Assembly (NCBI GenBank): GCA_030407085.1 | Contig: CM059582.1 | Coordinates: 154,652,501-154,716,500 of the forward strand | DNA length: 64,000 nucleotides | Source: Trichopria drosophilae | Taxonomy: Eukaryota > Arthropoda > Insecta > Hymenoptera > Diapriidae | Reading direction: 5' to 3' | Shown: positions 58,941 through 64,000 of the stretch, piece by piece | How positions within the stretch are numbered: the first letter of the stretch is position 1 | Layout: each line of letters starts with the position of its first letter | Notes under the pieces: generated by a model | What the model saw: only the letters and a program-made list of their open reading frames with translations | What the model was told of the DNA's origin: nothing | Database searches by the model: none | Translations under genes and position numbers: made by a program

Positions 58941-59110
58941 GTTCAGAATGATTTCGAAATGTCCTCTGAAAGAAGTCAGATATTCCACTTTCCGAGGTTT
59001 TCCTGAACATGAGTTCATAAAGATCTCATAATGGCATCATATTCAGGAAACCCTCAGAAAGTGGGACATCGGACTTTTTTTTTTGAGCAATTTCCTAAAT
59101 AATTCTGAAC
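58941..59110. mobile_element. 170-bp foldback hairpin element
   Basis: gttcagaatgattt at the left pairs with aaataattctgaac at the right. Inner blocks pair too (cactttccgaggttttcctg with caggaaaccctcagaaagtg), leaving a loop of about 40 bases. No reading frame. Confidence 0.75.
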
Positions 59111-59349
59111 CTTTAGAAGGTTATTAGAAGGATGAACTTAAACTGTCTTAAAAATGAATACCAAACGTCGCAGTTTATTCTTTTGGTATTGAATGCAATC
59201 AGATCACTGCTTCCTTTTGGAAATTTGAATAAGAAAAAGTGATACAATTAGAAGTTATGTCGGGTTCAATTATGCTAAGTTTCCGCTACTACCACTCGGG
59301 TAATGACACGAACAGTTTTTTTTTTCGTTTGTTCTTTGGAAATGTCGAA

Positions 59350-59441
59350 ACGTTCCTAAAACGTTAAATGTCTGCTCTCATGGATGACACGTTTATAAAA
59401 CGTTCCGTAAAAGTTGCAGACATTTAACGTTTTAGGAACGT
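59350..59441. repeat. Perfect 26-bp inverted repeat, 40-base loop
   Basis: 59350-59375 (acgttcctaaaacg…) and 59416-59441 are exact reverse complements. More acgtt words follow to 59475, ending at cgtgcccgttggg, which may be the right end of a larger decayed MITE. The left end is poorly conserved. Confidence 0.8.
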
Positions 59442-59479
59442 TCCTGGAACGTTCTAAAAACGTTTTAGAAACATTCGGG

Positions 59480-60207
59480 ACTTTCGTGCCCGTTGGGATG
59501 ATTACTTTTCCATTTTTTTATTATTACTTCGGTTGGGGGGGGGGGAACCCTTTCTAGATACTCGCCATATTATCATTAATCTGCGTGGGCTCGATGTTGC
59601 CTTCCAAGATGTCACCATTCCACACATAATTGTTGACAATGTAGTGAACTGTAGAAATCTACATTAAAGGACAGCATTGTATAATATTCTTTAAACTATT
59701 TTGTTTAAACAAAATTTAATCCCGAAGTTTAACACAAGTATCTATGAAATATTCTCTTTCAAATTTTTTTGTGAAAGCCAAATGGGGTAATGTTAGTATT
59801 CTTGGCGGAAATTGGGAAGTTAAAAATTTTAATTTCGAGATAGAATAAAATGATTCGGTACATATTGAGTACAATCACAGAGAAAAATGAGTCCAATGTA
59901 ACATGAAAAATGTAACAATTTAAACTTTTTATTTTTAAAAATCGTATAGACTTTATTATGAAAATTATATAGCTGCATCATACAAACATGCGCAAAATCC
60001 ATCTAGAAATATGGCTAATTCAGGTCTGCAGAATACAGCAATAAATTTCTTTCAGTGTATAGAAGACACTAATTTCAATACCACCAGTAGAATAATCCAA
60101 TTGAAAGACATTAATTAATAGGATAGAAAATATAATAAATAACTTAACTACATTTGTGATTTTAACTAATATAATAGTAATAGCAATAATAAATATCTTT
60201 TTCGTAT
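59480..60207. other. Intergenic
   Basis: AT-rich except for an 11-base G run near 59535-59545. Nothing else recognised. Confidence 0.45.
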
Positions 60208-60209
60208 TA

Positions 60210-60573
60210 CAGACAAAAAAGTCTTAAAATTGTTACATCTCAAATTAAGCACTGTAAAATACTTAATTTCAGTCTAAATTGAGCTAAATTTATTAAATTA
60301 AATCAATATTTGCGCTTAAAGTCTTACTTTCAGACAGTAAAGTTTAGTTTTAATCGAGATTTATGCTTAAAGAAAAAGTTTCTCACACCTAAGTTAGAGA
60401 ATTCTTATTGCGAACCTGAATATTGACTAAAAGTAAGTTTCCAAAACTAAAAACAAGGTTTTAAGCGCAAATATTGACTTAATTTAAGAAAATTAGCTCA
60501 ATTTTAGACTAAAATTCAGCCTTTTACAGTGCTTAATTTTAGATGTAACAATTTCAAGACTTTTTTTTTCATG
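60210..60573. mobile_element. 364-bp TIR element with TA duplication
   Basis: The left end, cagacaaaaaagtctt, pairs with aagactttttttttcatg at the right. Pairing continues through attgttacatct, ttaagcactgtaaaa, attgagctaa and caatatttgcgcttaaa, so the arms are at least 115 bp. TA is at 60208-60209 and 60574-60575. Non-coding. Confidence 0.82.
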
Positions 60574-60575
60574 TA

Positions 60576-61079
60576 GGTTATGCGGTCCAATAAATAAATA
60601 TATTTAAATATACACTAAAAGATAAATATTTCATCCATAAAATAATCCTTAAACGCACAAAATAAATTATCTAAACAATATTTATATAAAGTAAATTAAT
60701 AATTAATTTGTTCGTGTATATATATGTAAATAGTAATTTTAGGTTATGACCTATATTTGACTATACTTTCAAGTGCACCATATTTGAGTACATATTATAC
60801 CCAATGCTATGTGATATCCAAATATTTGTTTGTATTCACAATGTATAGAATCGATTTTAAAATGAGTTGTTTCATAAGGGAGAGTTAAAATGATCGAGGG
60901 GATTCCAGGATGTATAATTAAGAAAAATCTATGTCATTATTATCTTCATTGCTAAGAAATATCAAATAAGTTTTATAATATAATTTTAGATCAATACAGA
61001 ATAAGAGAAACTCAAGTAGAAATTGACACGAATATGGAGCATTGTTCTATCAAAATAAAGTAGTAATATTACTGTTCAA
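60576..61079. other. Intergenic
   Basis: AT-rich, nothing recognised. Confidence 0.45.
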
Positions 61080-61082
61080 TTA

Positions 61083-61860
61083 CACAGGTCAACATGGTTT
61101 TGTTGTTGGGAAGCTGTGGGTAATTTCCGACGTCATTTTGTGCGTGGAATCAGAATCCGAAGTCAGAAGTGGTGCATGACGTAAGGATTTCGAGATATTT
61201 GAGGTTATTTACTCGAAAAACTCGTATTTTTTTGCTATTTTTGAGGTCATGTACAGAAGTGAAAACATTTTTAAGAGTTTTTCCTTTCATTGGATCATGT
61301 GGTACTACTCTTTTTCTTTAATATGGGATGCGCAGAATTCCATTACGACTTTTCTTCACCAGGACACGCCAATTTGAAATTACGATATACATGTAAACAA
61401 ATTTACTTTGAAATGCTCTTGGAGGACATGCTCAAAGTCAAATTCAATGTCATGAAACCTACATAAATATAAAAAACGATATACAATATGGATGTTAATA
61501 ACTAAAATAACGTTTCACTATTATGACTGTTTTTTTCTTATAGCGTTAATGGAATATATCTCGTAATTTCAAAATGGCCGTAACTTTGTAAGAAAAAATC
61601 GTAGGTGATCGAATAAAACCTCATTTTTAAGGGTAAAGGTAGTAGTAAATAGTACAGAAGGGAACAAAAATTGTTGCATCTTGTACATAACATCAAACAT
61701 AGCAAAATAACGCGTTTTTCGAGTACATGATCTCAGATATCTCAAAAACCTGACGTGATGGACCAATTCTGACTTCGAGTTTGGATTCAATGCATACTAT
61801 TACGTCGGAAATAACCCACAGCCTCCCAACAACATCCAAGACCTTATTTGCAGACCTGTG
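61083..61860. mobile_element. 778-bp long-TIR element with TTA duplication
   Basis: It starts cacaggtc and ends gacctgtg, with TTA on both sides (61080-61082 and 61861-61863). The arms pair for about 180 bp (gttgttgggaagctgtgggt, atttccgacgt, cgaagtcagaa, tactcgaaaaac and their inverses). TTA duplications suggest PIF/Harbinger mobilisation. The minus-strand open frame within (61569-61790) is arm sequence, not a gene. Confidence 0.85.
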
Positions 61861-61863
61861 TTA

Positions 61864-62274
61864 TTAAATCTCATCGTTTTGATATAACGGTTATCTATTT
61901 TTTACCATTTTTAAACATGGAATAAAATTTCATCTTACTTGCATTTAACGTTGATCAATTGCGTGCAAGTATTTGTTCATTTACGAACTGTTTGTTGTGA
62001 CGTTTATCTATTGTACTATTACTCATATTTTTAAAATAACACGGTCATTTTGTTTTAGATGATATTATTCAGTACTATTTAAACGCAGAGTATCATAAAT
62101 ATGTAAAGTAAGTAACAATAAACTTATATATTTTAATAAAGGTAAGCTTTGCAAATGTAATGGTGAGACTAACTATTTTATATGATCATATATTATTACT
62201 GTGCGTTAATCGATAGTCATAAACTAATATGTGCATATATTTAGACTAAATATCGTCATATATAAATTATTAAC
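61864..62274. other. Intergenic
   Basis: AT-rich, nothing recognised. Confidence 0.45.
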
Positions 62275-62276
62275 TA

Positions 62277-62536
62277 CAATGTTAAAAATTTCTGTAGCAA
62301 TATCCTGAAAGAGTAACCGAAGTTTTTTTTGTTACGGTTTCAGAATTTTACGAAACAGGGTTTAGTAATTTTCTGAAATATTTTGGTAATTTTTTGAAAT
62401 CTTTTGGTAATTTTCTGAAAATTTTTCGTAATTTTTTGAAAATGTTTCTTAATTTTGTTTCGTAAAATTATGAAACGGTAACAGTAAAAACTTCAGTTAC
62501 TATTGCAGAAAATTCCTAGAGAAATTTCTAACAGTG
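62277..62536. mobile_element. 260-bp MITE with internal 22-bp minisatellite
   Basis: The ends are caatgttaaaaattt and aaatttctaacagtg, flanked by TA. The arms of about 80 bp pair through gttacggtttcagaattttacg and its inverse. The centre holds four to five units of about 22 bp of the type gtaattttctgaaatatttt (62370-62455). Confidence 0.82.
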
Positions 62537-62538
62537 TA

Positions 62539-64000
62539 GCGTATAATCCTTCAGCAGTGATTAAATAAAAAATGGTGTACTTCGTAATTTTTGTGGAATG
62601 AAGAGTCATAAATTATGGACTATTTGCATATGTACTTGGAGTATATTTAAGGACATTATTTTCAAACAAATACGATCAACAATACATGACCGTTTCGACG
62701 TGGCTTGAATGAAATTGTTATTTGCCTTCACTTATTTACTTACGAGTGTAATTAAATCGAATGACGAAGATAGCAGTTTAATAATGACATAAAACTATAG
62801 CTGAAATTGAAGTACACTGAAGTAGGTTGTGTATATAAATATCATCATAAAACGTGCTTCTGCCTATTGTCGTCAAATATTACCAATACATTATATATTT
62901 AACCACTTACATATGCATTTTGGTAGTATATAATATATATTAAAAATTCATGGTGTATAACAAATCATTATTCGGCCCACATATCTCCCTTTTAGGCCTG
63001 CGAACAGATGTATTATAAATAATAGTAAAATTTGTTGAAATATTTATGTTGAGCTCATCAATCTGATAAAATATATAGTTTTTAAAAACTCATCTAATAT
63101 ATTATAAATGAACTTGTGTATATGCGTATAGACGTATAGAAAATACACAATGAAACCGAGATATTATCAATGTTTAGAAAGTAAACAAATAAATAATTCC
63201 TTAATGAATTTGATTTTCGTCGGCGTATTATCGTTATTAAATTCTTCGAAAAGGACGACAACTAAAGTTCAAAGTAAAGTTCATAATTTACTATAAATAT
63301 TGAGATGTAAATATTCGTATTGACGTACTATATCCATAATTTAAAGAAAAAAATTAATAATTATTAGTCCACTATTTGTTGAACGTTCAATTCTGCAATT
63401 TACTAAGAACATCTTTAGAGACAGAAAACTCAAATAATTTGTAGTAACAGAATTCGTTTACCTATCGATTATTTTGAATAGCATTGAAACTCTGAAATTC
63501 CGAGAAAATCACAGTGAAACAGAATGCACGTGCGAGAGTGAGGGAGGGAGCGAGATAAAGAGTGATTCATACATTTAAAGTAGAATCATTTTGTCACGGT
63601 ATAAACCATAAGCGATTACGTGATTTGTGCTTTAAAAAAAATTATATTTTTCTATTTAATTTTTAATTACATGTAATTACAGAAATGTATATTTTGAACT
63701 ATAATGTAATTGCATCATAACCAAGAAGTAAACAAAATGCATTTATATTTTTTTAAAAGAATAATTTTTGATTAAATTTGACTTTGAAAGTCTTACTTAT
63801 TTATTTGTAGTAATAAGTGAACTGAAGTATGTTTTCACTATTGATGTAAATAATGAAATCCAAAGCGTTACAGTTCCAGTTCAAGGATATCACAGGCTGT
63901 CTAAACAAATTTAGAATACGTACAAAATCAATGATCCCAATTTACTGCCGCATATAGTGATAATATCTTAATTTGTTTAATAATGTAAGAAATGTATTTG
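62539..64000. other. Right-edge intergenic DNA
   Basis: AT-rich with a short GA-rich stretch near 63530-63560. No gene, RNA gene or inverted-repeat element recognised. Confidence 0.5.

Noticed and set aside
1..64000. tRNA, rRNA and CRISPR-type structures
   Set aside because: No convincing internal promoter boxes with a cloverleaf, no rRNA-like conserved stretch, and no array of regularly spaced identical repeats with unique spacers.

Overview
The window is AT-rich nuclear DNA from an insect. The evidence is single-exon eukaryotic secreted-protein genes with AATAAA signals, a rosa-like (DD41D) mariner relic, a 5'-truncated jockey-like LINE with a 39-base A tail, many small inverted-repeat elements, and short TTAGG-type motifs. 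I lean towards Hymenoptera, but the sequence does not prove it.

The gene content is one family: six plus-strand, uninterrupted reading frames of 435-496 residues at 12334-13641, 21783-23273, 30826-32241, 32840-34264, 36441-37808 and 44466-45872. Each encodes a signal peptide followed almost entirely by leucine-rich repeats (LRRs), with no transmembrane segment, GPI-type tail or second domain, so all should be secreted. Gene 1 is the divergent member. Genes 2 and 3 form subfamily A (NPYPGFI motif, extra cysteines). Genes 4, 5 and 6 form subfamily B (C-[DE]-V-x-LDFSN entry motif, abrupt C terminus). Five of the six share a short cysteine-bracketed insertion at the same repeat, and all six share an irregular central repeat built on P-x-T. 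A 48-bp copy of the signal-peptide segment of gene 5 lies 0.7 kb downstream of that gene, a trace of continuing rearrangement. Secreted LRR-only proteins in insects include immune factors and parasitoid venom components, but nothing here fixes the role.

The flanks hold transposon debris. From 1 to 12.3 kb: an 82-bp tandem array, a broken mariner-type transposase split by a 1.4-kb inverted-repeat element, a small element with a second copy at 14.6 kb, and assorted repeats. From 13.6 to 30.8 kb: AT-rich spacer around gene 2 with three or four small inverted-repeat elements. From 28 to 38.5 kb, around genes 3-5, I found no such element. From 38.5 to 44.3 kb: another small element, the LINE and a GC-rich element. 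From 45.9 to 64 kb I see no convincing gene. There are about ten foldback or MITE-like elements, including a 1.19-kb near-complete palindrome and two elements flanked by TTA duplications. A GC-richer patch at 58.2-58.65 kb is unexplained.
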